This document shows positions 1 through 11,299 of a DNA stretch of 64,000 bases, one piece after another (the first letter of the stretch is position 1; every line of letters begins with the position of its first letter). Under the pieces are notes generated by a model that saw nothing but the letters and a program-made list of their open reading frames with translations, made no database searches and was not told where the DNA came from. A program made the translations under genes and the position numbers. This stretch comes from Chytridium lagenaria. Taxonomy: Eukaryota > Chytridiomycota > Chytridiomycetes > Chytridiales > Chytridiaceae. The DNA is taken from NCBI GenBank assembly GCA_025449115.1, contig JAHLKC010000114.1, positions 1-64,000 on the forward strand, given 5' to 3'.

Positions 1-848
1 GTGGAGCTGGATACCGAGGCCGTGTTGGGAGTGGTCTTCTTTGTCAACGGTGTTGACATGTTTACTTCTGTTAAATTTCCGGTCGAAATTGTTGGTAGGT
101 CACGTGATTGAAAAGAAAAAAGCCGCGAGCCTGGATTGAGTTGAGGGATGTCTGTTGTCGGGGTGGGTGGAGGTATGGGTTGGAGGAGCCGTGAGGGTAG
201 AGGAAGAGGTTGCAGGGGGTTTCGGTGATGTAGGCAGGGTGGAAGCTGCTAGGGTGGAGAGGGATGGTGAGGTTGCTGGATTATACGTAGGTGGGTTGGG
301 TGGTGCCGGGGTAGGTGAGATGTGTGAGGAAGCGGTTGGGGGTATGTATTGATGGATGGGATGGGTGTGGAATCGATGGGTCTTTTCTTAGGTTGTCGGA
401 GGGAGGCTGATGCGGATTTGGAGATTACTTCCAGCTGTTGGTGGGCCGTAGCTATTTGATGTCCTATGTCGAGGTAATCAGAGTCTTGCTGTTGTTGCAG
501 TATGGTTACAAGTCGTCCAGAGCTCCCACACGGTCTGGTAAGTGTGCCGTCGCAGCGTATTGATAGTCGGCGGGCTCCAGTGGCGGCGTGGCTTCCAGAT
601 GGGCCTTTGTTTGTCCACTTGACGGATTGTTGACCACAGATAGGGCAGATCAGCCTAGCCTTATCCAAATTCTTCCAGCTTAGCTTCTCAAGCTGGTGGA
701 ATTGGTTAACGGCGGCTGACAACGGGGATGAGAGATCGGGGTCTGGATGATGGGAGATGGGGGTTGATGGCTTCGTCGATGTTTTGGTTTTCAGTTCTTT
801 TGGCACTTTGGATGATTTTTGTGCAAAAGAGTTTTTTTTCCCTAACCC
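1..848 (-). mobile_element. LINE (non-LTR retrotransposon) 5' end, copy A, truncated by window edge
   Basis: Minus-strand 5' leader and start of ORF1 of a LINE whose second copy lies at 59.03-64.0 kb. Both copies share the leader (AGGGAAAAA, then a CACAAAA...CCAAAGTG block) and a conserved zinc-binding segment: WKNLDKARLICPICGQQ here against WKKLDKRSITCPKCSK in the other copy, followed by a second cysteine pair. After about residue 110 the protein is Pro/Ser/Thr/His-rich, as in copy B. The element continues past base 1, so no reverse transcriptase is visible. The frame is open upstream of the first GTG in both copies and no ATG stands at the expected place, so the ORF1 start is unresolved. 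Confidence 0.8.
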
Positions 849-1095
849 TAAGTTCTTTCATCTCCCTCAATAAAGAAAAATTCTCCATCAACAGTCTTTG
901 ATACTCATCGTTAATTGACTGTGCATTGTCCGTGCTGTACATGATGTTCCGCACATTGCACCATCGCAATATATCAGTGCAAACAGGAGGAAAGACCTCT
1001 TCAAACTGTTTCGAGGTGTAGATGATGGGGTTATATCCTATAGTATAAAACCCTTGACAGGTAATAAAATTTCGATGTTTATGAGACGTATACAC
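849..1095 (-). pseudogene. Coding-like fragment interrupted by LINE copy A
   Basis: An open minus-strand frame upstream of the LINE 5' end encodes about 80 residues with a predicted amphipathic helix (INDEYQRLLMENFSLLREMK) and several cysteines. Amino-acid composition looks coding rather than random. No family recognised. It may be an exon of a gene, or of an older element, into which the LINE inserted; the frame runs into the LINE leader. No splice partners could be fixed. Confidence 0.3.
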
Positions 1096-1324
1096 GCGTA
1101 TACAGTAGTATGCTGCAGTATTTAGTAGGTAACTTAATCCATTTTGTCAACGGTTTAGGTACGGTGATAACGGTGATTGTCTTGTCATACGTCATTTAAA
1201 TTTAATCATAAGAGATTTTCGTACCATTATATACTACCGTAGCAATGTCATATTATTTTTTAGGAGGGTTTATGAGCGGTAGAATACGCCGGTATACAGT
1301 AGAGTTACTTTAACTCTAGATGTA

Positions 1325-1565
1325 TTGGCGTCCGCCCATCCATTCATTCATACATACATTCATCCATACATCCATTCATCCCTTCAGCAATCCAACCATC
1401 CATCCATCCATACATCCATCCATCCACTACTCCGGCCATCCAGCACACCATACATCTGTCCATTCTTGTCCGTCCCTCCATCCATCCATCTACTTTTCCC
1501 TCCATCCACCTGACCATAATTTGTCCATCTTTCCATCCATGCATTCCATTCCGTCCATCAATTAA
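1325..1565. repeat. (CATC)n-type microsatellite
   Basis: Imperfect tetranucleotide array of CATC/CATA units over about 240 bp. All frames are open only because the repeat lacks stops, so the Ser/His/Pro-rich translations are not genes. The 200 bp to its left are unique sequence with one palindromic CGCCGGTATAC motif near 1285. Confidence 0.9.
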
Positions 1566-1649
1566 TATAGTATTATTGCATCTCGTATTATTAGCTTGAT
1601 CATAATAGTTTAGTTATATACAAATGTAATTGCTATAAAGACGTCTACT

Positions 1650-2690
1650 ATTGCCAATACTTTTGCGTACGGTCAGTACGGCGTTACACATCCTCCTGCG
1701 GTTACATATTAACCATCCCAGTCGTATACAGGCATATACTTCTGCTAATACTTTGTGTACGGCATCATACGGAGTTTTACGTCCTCTTGCGGTTACATAT
1801 TAACCATCACAGTTGTATACAGGCGTATACCATTACCAATACTTTGTGTACGGTCGCGTACGGCGGTATACGTCTTCCTGCGGTTACATATTAAACGCCA
1901 CAGTTGTATACAGGCGTATACCATTGCCAATACTTTGTGTACGGCCCTATACGGCGTTATACGACCTCTTGCGGTTACATATTAATCATTACAGTCGTAT
2001 ACAGGCGTATACCATTACCAATACTATGTGTACGGTCGCGTACGGCGGTATACGTCTTCCTGCGGTTACATATTAAACGCCACAGTTGTATACAGGCGTA
2101 TACCATTGCCAATACTTTGTGTACGGCCCTATACGGCGTTATACGACCTCTTGCGGTTACATATTAATCATTACAGTCGTATACAGGCGTATACCATTAC
2201 CAATACTATGTGTACGGTCGCGTACGGCGGTATACGTCTTCCTGCGGTTACATATTAAACGCCACAGTTGTATACAGGCGTATACCATTGCCAATACTTT
2301 GTGTACGGCCCTATACGGCGTTATACGACCTCTTGCGGTTACATATTAATCATTACAGTCGTATACAGGCGTATACCATTACCAATACTATGTGTACGGT
2401 CGCGTACGGCGGTATACGTCTTCCTGCGGTTACATATTAAACGCACAGTTGTATACAGGCGTATACCATTGCCAATACTTTGTGTACGGCCCTATACGGC
2501 GTTATACGACCTCTTGCGGTTACATATTAATCATTACAGTCGTATACAGGCGTATACCATTACCAATACTATGTGTACGGTCGCGTACGGCGGTATACGT
2601 CTTCCTGCCGTTACATATTAAACGTCACAGTTGTATACAGGCGTATACCATTGCCAATACTTTGTTTACGGCAGCGTACTGCTGTAGTTC
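1650..2690. repeat. 91-bp satellite organised as a 182-bp two-monomer higher-order repeat
   Basis: Tandem array in which two diverged 91-bp monomers alternate, giving a 182-bp higher-order period seen in at least five consecutive doublets (for example starts near 1904, 2086, 2268). Each monomer carries GTATACAGGCGTATACC and a CGGCGTTATACG or CGGCGGTATACG palindrome plus a TGCGGTTACATATTAA block. The edges are more diverged than the centre, as expected from unequal crossing-over. Long open frames in the array are periodic artefacts. Confidence 0.93.
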
Positions 2691-2765
2691 TTTTATAAAG
2701 ATATCCTCCACAAATTAAAATTAAGATGTGAGTGTAGAAATACATATTTATTTGTGCCAATATTG

Positions 2766-4276
2766 TTATATCCTACGCCTCGGACTTCGACGAGGGCTTT
2801 GCCGCCATGCAACTTCCCGTTCAGGTGAACTGTATTCTGTTACAGATGAACGGGAGAACCCTGAACGTGGAGACCGAGACCGACGGCTTGACACCCGAGA
2901 AAGGGACCGGCTAGGCGGTAGATAGTGTACCTTTCTTCTGGAGCGCCGAGAGATTGATGCGTCCTCTGATGATCTAATCCTCTCAGAACGTCGAGGCGAT
3001 TGACGCAATGAACTGCGTTGCGACCGGCGCGGTTCTTCACGATCCATTTCTGACAAGCGAGTATTCAGACGCCGTGGTTGTTCGGAGTCGTCAGAGATGT
3101 GGTCGTGCAACACAGACGTTTCATTATTTTCGTTAACATTGAGTTGATCTACCAAAAAAAAAGTTATATTACATATACTCAACCCTATCAACATTACCTA
3201 TCCTCCTATCAAGACTGTTCAGCCTATCTTCCAACCTTTCCACCATATCTTTAATCAGGTCAAGCTTCTGAAACAGATCGCTATTGTGAGCATTATCTCT
3301 ATTCCGTAGGTGCGTAAAGCCGGATATCAATGCCCGATGAATCGCATTGTTTTCATGCATAACTAGGTTAAGAGAATCCTGCTGTGCCGCCAGTGTCTGA
3401 AGTCCTGTTCCTCCAACGCTTACAATGTAGTTGTCATTTAACCTCTTTATCTCTCTTCGGTCAAAACCTGAAAACGTGAAGGGTTATTTAGTTTTGTTCA
3501 CCAATAATGTGCCGCCCCATACAGTTGTAAACCACTGTTGTCGGTCTACAGTATACTCACCAGGAACATGTTTTTCAAAACCAGCAGATATATAGCCTTT
3601 CGCAGCTTGGCATTCAGGATACGTAGCGAACATCATAACGCCAGCATTAATCTTTCTACTCATGTAATCAGCCTACCGCAAATCAGTGCCCAGTTCTGAT
3701 ACAAGTTATTGAAGTTACTCACCGTTTGAACAAGATGCTCCCAATGACGTCGGAAAAATGAGTTCCTCAGAGAGCTTGCTTGAGCAGCAGCAACGTTATC
3801 AAAGTATGCATTCCTTCGCGGATTTGTCTGTTTGATAGTACCTATAAAATGTGATATTGGTGAGATTTGGTTGCAGGTATAGGGAAAAGTTTACCATCAT
3901 CTGATATTTGACCACTCTTTATTTTGAATGGCCCATGAATGGGGATAGCAACCGGTTGTCGGGATGATTGTGTACGATCCGCATCATTGGTGCGAGAGAT
4001 GTTTATTTCTACCGTCCGTTGTTAGGCTTGATTATATTCCATTATACACTTGCCTAGGTCTTCACCGCCAAAGGACGTGCTGTGCATGTTGTTGACTGGC
4101 TGTTCGCTGCGGAGCCGCCTATCACTCTGATGCCGGCGTAATTCATCGCTTCCTTGGCACGACTCATCGGTACTTTCATCAACATCAGGTGCATTGTTAA
4201 TGATGTTATCGCCGTCTAAGCCATTGATAAATTGGGTTAGGTTTAGGCAGGATGTCTGCTCAGTGATCTTACCCAT
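2766..4276 (-). CDS. Multi-exon protein with coiled coil and Arg/Ser-rich tail, function unknown
   Basis: ATG at 4276 (MGKITEQTSC). Exons can be joined through introns of about 45-70 nt, including one with a CTAAC branch point ending TAG near 4000, others near 3870, 3700 and 3520, and one ending at 3150. The product has an acidic Asp/Ser-rich N-terminus, a middle region with RRNAYFDNVAAAQASSLRN and SAGFEKHVPGFDRREIKRL, a heptad-like helix (LDLIKDMVERLEDRLNSLD) suggesting a coiled coil, and a C-terminal 110 residues packed with RS/SR and RRSPRRR motifs ending at 2766. SR-type tails bind RNA or nucleic-acid proteins in known families, but no domain was recognised. It lies in the KDZ/TET block, so it may be a passenger gene of that element. 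Confidence 0.6.
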
Positions 4277-4344
4277 TTTGTGGTCGGTTAAATTAGGTAT
4301 AATTTTTCTGTGTTTCCATAATCTAAAATGAATTATATTAAACA

Positions 4345-4400
4345 ATTAAAGCGTATGCGGCGGTATGCCTACCGTATGCGGTCATATATCTATTACAGAC
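4345..4400. repeat. Single-copy CCGCCG/GTATGC palindromic motif
   Basis: Sequence GCGTATGCGGCGGTATGCC followed by an inverted CCGTATGCGG lies between two minus-strand genes. It matches the core shared by the satellites at 1.6-2.7, 13.3-14.6 and 16.0-18.6 kb, but occurs once here. Similar single copies are near 1090, 1285, 8570-8600 and 18630-18655. Confidence 0.6.
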
Positions 4401-4648
4401 CGCCTGGTTACTTCCCTATACAGCTGTTATGCTTCTAACTTACATTTCCGCATTGGTCAACCAATATATTCATAACATACATTATATACACAGCATAAAC
4501 AGCAAGCATTTTATTTGCATAGCAACAATCAGGAAAATAATTACGAGAATTACAGCAGGTGCAAAAGTTGGGATATAAACTGCAACAGCTTAGGGATAAA
4601 AAGAAATACAGCAATAATAAAAAAACTGAACGAGATAAAAATATGGCT

Positions 4649-6638
4649 TTAATCTTCTTCTGCGAAGACGACAGCCAAGGGTGGAGTAGGCGATTCGGAT
4701 ACACCCAACTCGGAAGGGTAAACTCTTGAGGAATCCGTGAATCGTTGTTCGGGGTGCAGAATCTTTGCTCGTTTTATGATTTCCTAAAATGAACAATTAA
4801 AAAAAGCCAGTTAAAGAAACTGCACGTACCGCCCAAATCATGTCTCTAGTTGAATTCATATCGACGCCCAGTCCAGCTCCCTGGGCTATGTACAGAAGAT
4901 GTGGCTTTGACGAAGTTTTGGTAACGACTTAAGTATGTTAGCCATATTAAAAAAATTAATCATACAGGATGGGGTTTGCTGCCGAGTGCCTGACGTGGTT
5001 CCCTTGGTAAGCCCTTGTTGTAACCTTTCAGGCAATGATTTGCCTTCTGATGGCTTGGGATGCTTCTGGCCCTGCCGACGTGCCGGTGCTGTCTCCTTTT
5101 CTTAGGACCCGTCAGGAAACGTCAGAATTATAATGTAAGTGTAATAAACCACCTTTTTTCTTTTCTTGAGTCTTCCTTTTCTTTCCTCTTTCTTCTTCTG
5201 CCGAATGTGTTTCTTCCTCAGAAGAATATGCTTCTTCTGTTTCTCCATGATCGTCATCATCATCAGACTCACGCTCCAACATCTTCGCTTTTTTTGTGGT
5301 TTTACCTAGTTTAACGTTAAAGTCTTTGAAATAAAATCATTACAGTATTTCATACCCAAGTGTTTTGCAGTGATACGTGCCGACGTTGAGGAAGCCGCTG
5401 TGTAAGTTGTTGAAACGTAAACGCGTGAATGGCTTACATTTTTTTCCTCCCACAGCAGTCTCAGATTCCTCTTCTCCTATTTATAACGTGTCAGTGGTCA
5501 GTCAAATCATAATGCGATAGTTAGCATACCTTTTTTACCCCGAAGCCTAGATGGGGAGGTAGCTTCCTCCTCACCTTTTGTTTTAAAATAAATACAATTT
5601 GAAGAATGTGTAAGTAATTGGTCGAACAACGATTCGAAAAACCGCTTACCCTTTTTACCGCGAAGCCTTGATGGCGAGGGAGCTTCCTCTTCACCTTGTT
5701 TTGAGATAAATACAATGGAAGAATGTGTCAGCAATTGGTCGAATAATAATTCGAAAAACCGCTTACCCTTTTTACCCCGAAGCCTTGATGGTGAGGGAGC
5801 TTCCTCTTCACCTTGTTTTGAGATAAATACAATGGAAGAATGTGTCAGTAATTGGTCGAATAATAATTCGACAAACCGCTTACCCTTTTTACCCCGAAGC
5901 CTTGATGGCGAGGGAGCTTCCTCTTCACCTTGTTTTGAGATAAATACAATGGAAGAATGTGTCAGTAATTGGTCGAATAATAATTCGACAAACCGCTTAC
6001 CCTTTTTACCCCGAAGCCTTGATGGCGAGGGAGCTTCCTCTTCACCTTGTTTTGAGATAAATACAATGGAAGAATGTGTCAGTAATTGGTCGAATAATAA
6101 TTCGACAAACCGCTTACCCTTTTTACCCCGAAGCCTTGATGGCGAGGGAGCTTCCTCTTCACCTTGTTTTGAGATAAATACAATGGAAGAATGTGTCAGT
6201 AATTGGTCGAATAATAATTTGATACACCACTCACCCTTTTTACCCCGAAGCCTTGATGGCGAGGGAGCTTCCTCTTCGACTGTATTTTTTCCAAAAAAAT
6301 ATCATGTTACTGTACAAGTCTCTGGACGAAATATGAAGTTGGGATGCCGTAGGTTTACCTGCTTTCGCCTTTGGTTTTTTTGGAGAGATAGCCTCCGTTT
6401 CTCGCTGCTTCCCCTTACTTATTTCGACACGAAGCTGTGATTTAGGGCGCTCTGACCCAAAGAATTAATAAATAAGTAAAACTTCACGCTTACGTTTCAA
6501 ATGCTCGATTTCGCTTGGTTCCGCCTCTTCTACATAGGCTTCAAGCTGTGGAACATATACCGAAATAGGAGCATCGTCGCCGCTCTCAACGTCAATAGGC
6601 TTGATTGCTTGCCTTGATATCTTTGGTGAATTAAACAT
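4649..6638 (-). CDS. Intron-rich protein of charged low-complexity modules, function unknown
   Basis: ATG at 6638 (MFNSPKISRQAIKPIDVESG) lies two bases after the stop of the preceding minus gene. Splicing gives an acidic first exon, a Lys/Pro-rich second exon, then seven copies of a 45-nt exon encoding GEEEAPSPSRLRGKK, each with its own 72-nt intron. Further exons follow: one with runs of Asp and Glu (ERESDDDDDHGETEEAYSS), one that is Gln/Lys/Pro-rich, and terminal exons containing PHLLYIAQGAGLGVDMNS and EIIKRAKILHPEQRF before a TAA at 4649. Alternating acidic and basic blocks suggest a disordered nuclear protein. No enzyme domain seen. The exon chain is inferred from GT-AG sites and phase; individual junctions between 4.9 and 5.5 kb are less sure. 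Confidence 0.55.
5532..6281 (-). repeat. 117-bp exon-intron module repeated seven times
   Basis: Each 117-bp unit is a 45-nt exon plus a 72-nt intron on the minus strand. The intron begins GTAAGCGG, contains a palindrome (GTCGAATTATTATTCGAC) and a CTGAC branch point, and ends AAAACAAG. The exon is symmetric (15 codons, phase kept), so copies can be added without a frameshift. Exon copies sit near 5532, 5652, 5769, 5886, 6003, 6120 and 6237; the outer copies are most diverged and their donors vary (GTATGC, GTGAGT). The same DNA is open on the plus strand as 39-residue repeats, which I take as a shadow. Confidence 0.75.
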
Positions 6639-6639
6639 T

Positions 6640-7350
6640 AGACTTCAGAAACCGTCGGAACCTCAGTATCGTCATGTTCCTTCCATAATATGTGGATTTT
6701 TCCAGAATCGTCAAGATGATAACCTTTGACGGTATTGCTTGGTGCTGTGGAAAACGAGGCTCGGAAAGCGTTTTGATACTGCTCCCTTATCTGCCACAAT
6801 CAGAAATGGTTAAAGGAGAGGGCACTCACATCACCCAACTTTGTTTTAAGTGAAGAAACAACAGCCTTATCGCCGACAACCTCGCTTAGCTGATCCATTA
6901 GCTTTGTCCAAGAGAACTGGCCCTTTAATGACACAAGTTGACCGACCCCAGCCTTCTCTTTCGGTGTCAGCCTCTTGGTCTGCAAAGCAATATCCAAAAT
7001 GCTTTCCAATAAAAAAGTTGAAAGTAAACGCGTTGCAATAACTATTTAAATACTTACTTACTCGTTGCCATTTTTGATGACATATGATGATGGCCTAGGG
7101 CGGATCGAGCTCGAGAGGCCCCACTTGATTCGGCTTTGACCTTTCGTTCGGACCCCAAACCACCACCGCCCTCCCTCATTAACATCGAAATGACGTCCTC
7201 AATGCGTTCCTTAGAATCAAGCTTTGACATGAGCATCATGATGCTTCCCATCATATTATGTTGTCCGCCCCTATCGCCTCGTAGATGGTTCTCCAGTTCC
7301 CGCTTGGTTGTCACATCCGGGACGTCCTCATCACATGCTGGACAGAACAT
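6640..7350 (-). CDS. MFCxxC zinc-finger protein, left copy, function unknown
   Basis: Starts at ATG 7350 with MFCPACDEDVPDVTTKRELE; CPAC followed by histidines (ENHLRGD...GGQH) suggests one zinc-binding finger. Then comes a Met/Gly-rich linker with GGGGLGS, an intron (donor near 7050), an exon with TPKEKAGVGQLVSLKGQFSW, another intron, and a last exon containing GYHLDDSGKIHILWKEHDD ending TAA at 6640. The right-side gene at 19660 (MFCVGCSINV...LEQHMLEAHH) has the same opening, spacing and Gly-rich run, so the two are paralogues, one on each side of the KDZ/TET core and pointing outward. The next gene starts two bases beyond its stop. Function unknown. Confidence 0.6.
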
Positions 7351-7554
7351 TTTTATCGAGTGAAGTTGAACGTTTCACAGCCGTTGTATCATAATTAATC
7401 GTTGAATTCTTTAAAATCACGATGAAGTTTTGGGGAAATACATATAAACATGAAATTAAGCAACCCCATATATAATACACCGGCACTTCAACATAGCATA
7501 TTACGATGTTAATAGTATTCTGAGTATCTTTGTGATTAAATGTTAAATACATTG

Positions 7555-7839
7555 TCAAATAGAGCAGCGGCAGAGCGTAAACAAAAAATATGAGAGCATG
7601 CTGGGGGTGGCAAAGAGTATGACGGCATTAAAAGTGCGCATTTTGGCCGACGTAAAAGTGAGTAATCTGATGGGTAACAAGAACGCAATAAGATACACAG
7701 TAATGCATAGGAGCATCACAACAAACACGTTGAAAATTTTGTTCTCGATGAACTTTGAATGACATGTTTGCCAACCTGTCTGCTGTGCGAGATAGACCTC
7801 TAGCCAAATGGGAGAAGTATAAACAAAGAGAGATGGCAA
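7555..7839 (-). CDS. Possible small two-helix membrane protein
   Basis: Open minus frame of about 94 codons with two hydrophobic stretches (NVFVVMLLCITVYLIAFLLP and FNAVILFATPSMLSYFLFTL). The frame opens on TTG, so the true start would be an internal ATG or an upstream exon spliced at a TTGTAG acceptor near 7855. It sits between the divergent MFC gene and the KDZ transposase. No homologue recognised; it could be a chance AT-rich frame. Confidence 0.3.
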   Translation of the reverse strand: MPSLFVYTSPIWLEVYLAQQTGWQTCHSKFIENKIFNVFVVMLLCITVYLIAFLLPIRLLTFTSAKMRTFNAVILFATPSMLSYFLFTLCRCSI

Positions 7840-7847
7840 AAAAAGGC

Positions 7848-7880
7848 CTTACCTACAACAGATATGGTATAGGTAAGGTC
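7848..7880. promoter_or_regulatory. Inverted repeat in the divergent spacer before the KDZ gene
   Basis: A 9-bp perfect inverted repeat, CCTTACCTA ... TAGGTAAGG, with a 13-nt loop lies about 60 bp before the transposase ATG, in the spacer between opposite-strand genes. It could be a binding site or a symmetric splice-like artefact (GGTAAG is also a donor consensus). Role is inference. Confidence 0.3.
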
Positions 7881-7937
7881 TTTATCGCCTTAATTAGCCG
7901 TATTCATTGATTCGCAGATGGATATGTGGAAACGGAA

Positions 7938-10900
7938 ATGTCTTGGGATCATCATGATGCATCTCTACAAAGTGAACAGTCGCATGATTGTGATCCCAAC
8001 AGCTTTTGGGGAAACGAAAGGAACGCAAGGCCAGACTTTGATGCCGCCGGCAATGCGGACTTTTCGGCTTTGGATCCTTACGACATGGCTTTGCCTCATG
8101 CAGAACCCTGTTTAAATAATGGGTTTCCAATTGAACGCAACCTGCCAGGCACAAATCGAATCGGCTACGGTGAAAATATGTAAATAATATTATTAATGAT
8201 AACCCCATTGTACTAATAGATTTATAGCTCTGATGAAGACCGTTGTAAAATCTTAAATGACTACAAGGATAAAATTCTAAATCTCGAAACTTTGGCAGCA
8301 CCGCGGCCTAATAACGTCTTCATCTTACAAGACTACCAGCGTGAACCCAAGCTCAATCAAGTACTTGTTCCAGTAATTTTTTCTTCCTTTACTTAATTCA
8401 TTAGAAATCAAAGTTTGTGTCGGTTCAAGTTTACAATTTAGGTCAAGAATTGGAGCGTATTGAATGCAACTGCACCCGAGCAATATCTGAGTGTATTCAT
8501 CAGGACGTCATCCCGTTTGTATGGCAGCATATTCGGCATCCTATGGGTACATTTCCTTTTGTATTTAGGCAGTATACTGGCGCATACGGCGCTTCTTCTT
8601 TTCATTTTCTTGATTTATGAACAAGACGTACGCCGATAAACCAGCGGCTACTACCGCATGCGGTGCATTGCTTTATTTAATTTTTCTCACATTACTCAAA
8701 TCTCCTCCTTTGATACAGACCACGACCCCGTCATTGGCCTGCATTTCTCCCCTTCATACAAGATCTTTGCTGTTATGGACGATGCAATAACTTTGGGCTC
8801 TCAATGGATCATACTGCGTCTCTTTATCAACAAAAATCGTAAGATCTCCTTCCATTGTCAAGGAGTTCGTTGCCGGCACGGCAAGATTGATACAAACCCA
8901 TGCCGTCATGTTGACGTCTTGCGAATGACAGACCCCGCTTATTTGAGTTTTTCGATCAGAGTTGTGGCTCCAGAAGAAGATATTGGAGATACATCTATTT
9001 CGTGGAAGCCTATCCCGCCTCCATTCTCATCGCTGATCTCCTATGGACCTTTTGGACAAAACAAAGAGGAGGAACTTTGGCCTGAGAGAGTCTTTCAAGC
9101 AGGGGAGGCAGCGTTGAAGAACCCCGGAACGGTTTTTTACCTTGAACCGGATTCTCAGTGTGCGTGTGGGTTGAAAATTTCAGAGTGCCTGTCTCCACGA
9201 CGACTTCGTTGGTGTAGACTTTACAACGAAAATAGGGCCGCCATATGTTTTGTTGAAACAGCCAAGTGTACACGATGCCCTCCGCGTTCCAACCGGTACA
9301 TTGGACCTGATTTGGGGCATCTTGGCATATTCAACAAGAATAATTTCTGTCTCGTTACGCATTTTTTTTTGGACAAGATAACGGAGCTCATCACTTCAAC
9401 AACATTTTCCTTTTATGTCTACCACAAACACCTAAAATCAAACTACAACGAGTATGGCGGTGGAAAATGTCATATAAAACCGCCATCTCCGAAGGTTATA
9501 TCCTCCGTAAGTATTTTATTCAAATTTATAACGGGCAAAGATTGGTATCGGTACAGACGGCCGTATCCACCTTATCAGCCCGCTGTTTGTCACGAATACA
9601 TCCATAGCCTGTCTCAGCAGTAACCTTGTTTAGATTTGGTTTGCTTTTCGTGTGCGGCAAGACCTTACAATGAATATGGGTATTCAGTGTCCAATTTGTA
9701 AACGTGACGGTTATGACATGGTTGCTTGTGACGGAATCAGTATAGGTTACCAGGAGGACAAACGAACGCAGTCTCTTCAACCACCAACCACAATTGATGC
9801 ATCAAGCGACCAAAACAGAACCGTACGGTACATTCAAGGAAAGCAAGTAAGCCACAGTATGATATGAGACTCTGTTTGTCTTAACGCGTTTTAAGTTTGT
9901 TACAAACAGAGAGGCCAGACAGGACGGACGAGATTTCTGCAAGTTGTATAAAACAGCGCCTTCACGGATAAGCTCCGGACTTTTGCAAAGTGGAAAAGCG
10001 CTGGGCCACCGTTTAAAGAAGCATTGGGACAAATTTCCCCAGTTTATTAAGTTTGTTATTAACGGAGAAAGATGGAGAGACGCCGAGTTTGAGGCTTTAA
10101 GATTACTTTTGAAAGTGGTGAGATTTATCAAACATTCCAAACATTAATCATGAAAAAGATATTTTGCGAACAGTCCGTTGTTACAATTATACTACCCACT
10201 GGACGCGAGTGCCTCCGAAAACTGTCTCGATGGCCATCGTTACGCACAAATGAAAGGCTGGAACTAATTGATGATCTTCGACAACATGTTCCATCATTTG
10301 GCAACGTTTTGTTTCACGTTATTGTTGGAGGCAATAACATGTTTTTGCACGAAGAGTTCGTAGGCCTTTCTGTTTGGTTATGTGACAGGTATAGCAGCGT
10401 AATGAACTTACACAGCCGCCATCCTGTTAAGCCGCCTACTCAAACAGAACAAGGCGAACTTGTTCATCAAAATTGGGTTAAGGTAAACATTAATTCGAGC
10501 ATGATTGATCTTAACCATCTTGCAGACGGGCTCATTTTACTTCATACCTGAGGTTAGGCGACGATCACAGTACAAAAATTTAGGACGCGCCGATAACCTA
10601 TGTGGTGAATCCAATGCTTCTCCCAATGAGCCGCCGGTTTGCCCAAAGTACTACGAAAGGCAGCGTAAAGCAAAATCTATGACTGCAGGAGCCATGGTTT
10701 TCTTATGCCGTCATAGATTTTATATTGGCTTTCATATGTTTCCTTCTGCGGAAAGCATAAATGATTTGTTTTCCACATTGTACACAAGGTATGAATTCTC
10801 TATTCTTTAATCGCGGAAAGTGGCCGGGGGTGCCCGGTGGCATTTGGGCGAACCCACGGCGTATGCGGAGCAGATATTGGCACATAAATAACATTACTCC

Positions 10901-11299
10901 TTCTTCGTAATCAGATTTGAGACCTGTCCCGCATTCTGCCTTGCTGACAATAACTGCCATGCTGCCGACTACTGCACACTTCGAGAGTTTGAATTTTTTA
11001 AAGACTGCCGTTTTATGATTGACGACTTCCATTCCAATGCTCATCGAGGCTGTTCTGCTGCTTCACACGCAAAGCACTACCGAGAACACAAAGCAGTTGG
11101 CGACCTAAATACAAGCTACACTGAGTCGGCCAACCACAGGATGGGAATTTTGCGAACAATGGTGTCTTACATGACCCAAGCACATGCCATCATGGCAATC
11201 CAAACATATATTTGCATGGCTAACAGGGCTCTGTGGAAAGATCTTTCAAAAATAGGTGAAAGCGCATTTTCGCGTCGGTTTACGGAGAGACGATCTTAA
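7938..11299 (+). CDS. KDZ-superfamily transposase (HMGXB3/CxC-type), multi-exon
   Basis: Exons join from ATG 7938 (MSWDHHDASLQ) to TAA 11299. Early introns include one with a perfect TACTAAT branch point near 8212. Order of recognisable parts: a cysteine cluster ERIECNCTRAISECIHQD (about 8460-8510); a SWIM-like finger HCQGVRCRHGK...PCRHVDVL (8855-8925); a cysteine segment with GIFNKNNFCLVTHFFLDK (about 9330-9380); then CPICKRDGYDMVACDGISIG (about 9690-9750), FLCRHRFYIGFHMFPS (about 10700), DDFHSNAHRGCS (about 11018) and NTSYTESANHRMG (about 11120). These match the arrangement of KDZ transposases with associated CxC clusters. The Asp of ACDG, the Asp of DDFH and the Glu of TESAN are the likely RNase-H-fold acidic triad; this assignment is inference. 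No frame break was needed, so the gene may be intact. One large intron (about 8530-8720) holds a copy of the GTATAC/CGGCG motif. Confidence 0.8.

Noticed and set aside
1755..2718. Overlapping frames of 76-117 codons in the 182-bp satellite
   Set aside because: Period and composition follow the satellite. All are explained by stop-free repeats.
5715..6440. Plus-strand 241-codon frame with five 39-residue repeats
   Set aside because: It is the opposite strand of the 117-bp exon-intron array. Minus-strand splice sites, branch points, phase and flanking exons all agree, while nothing supports plus-strand expression.
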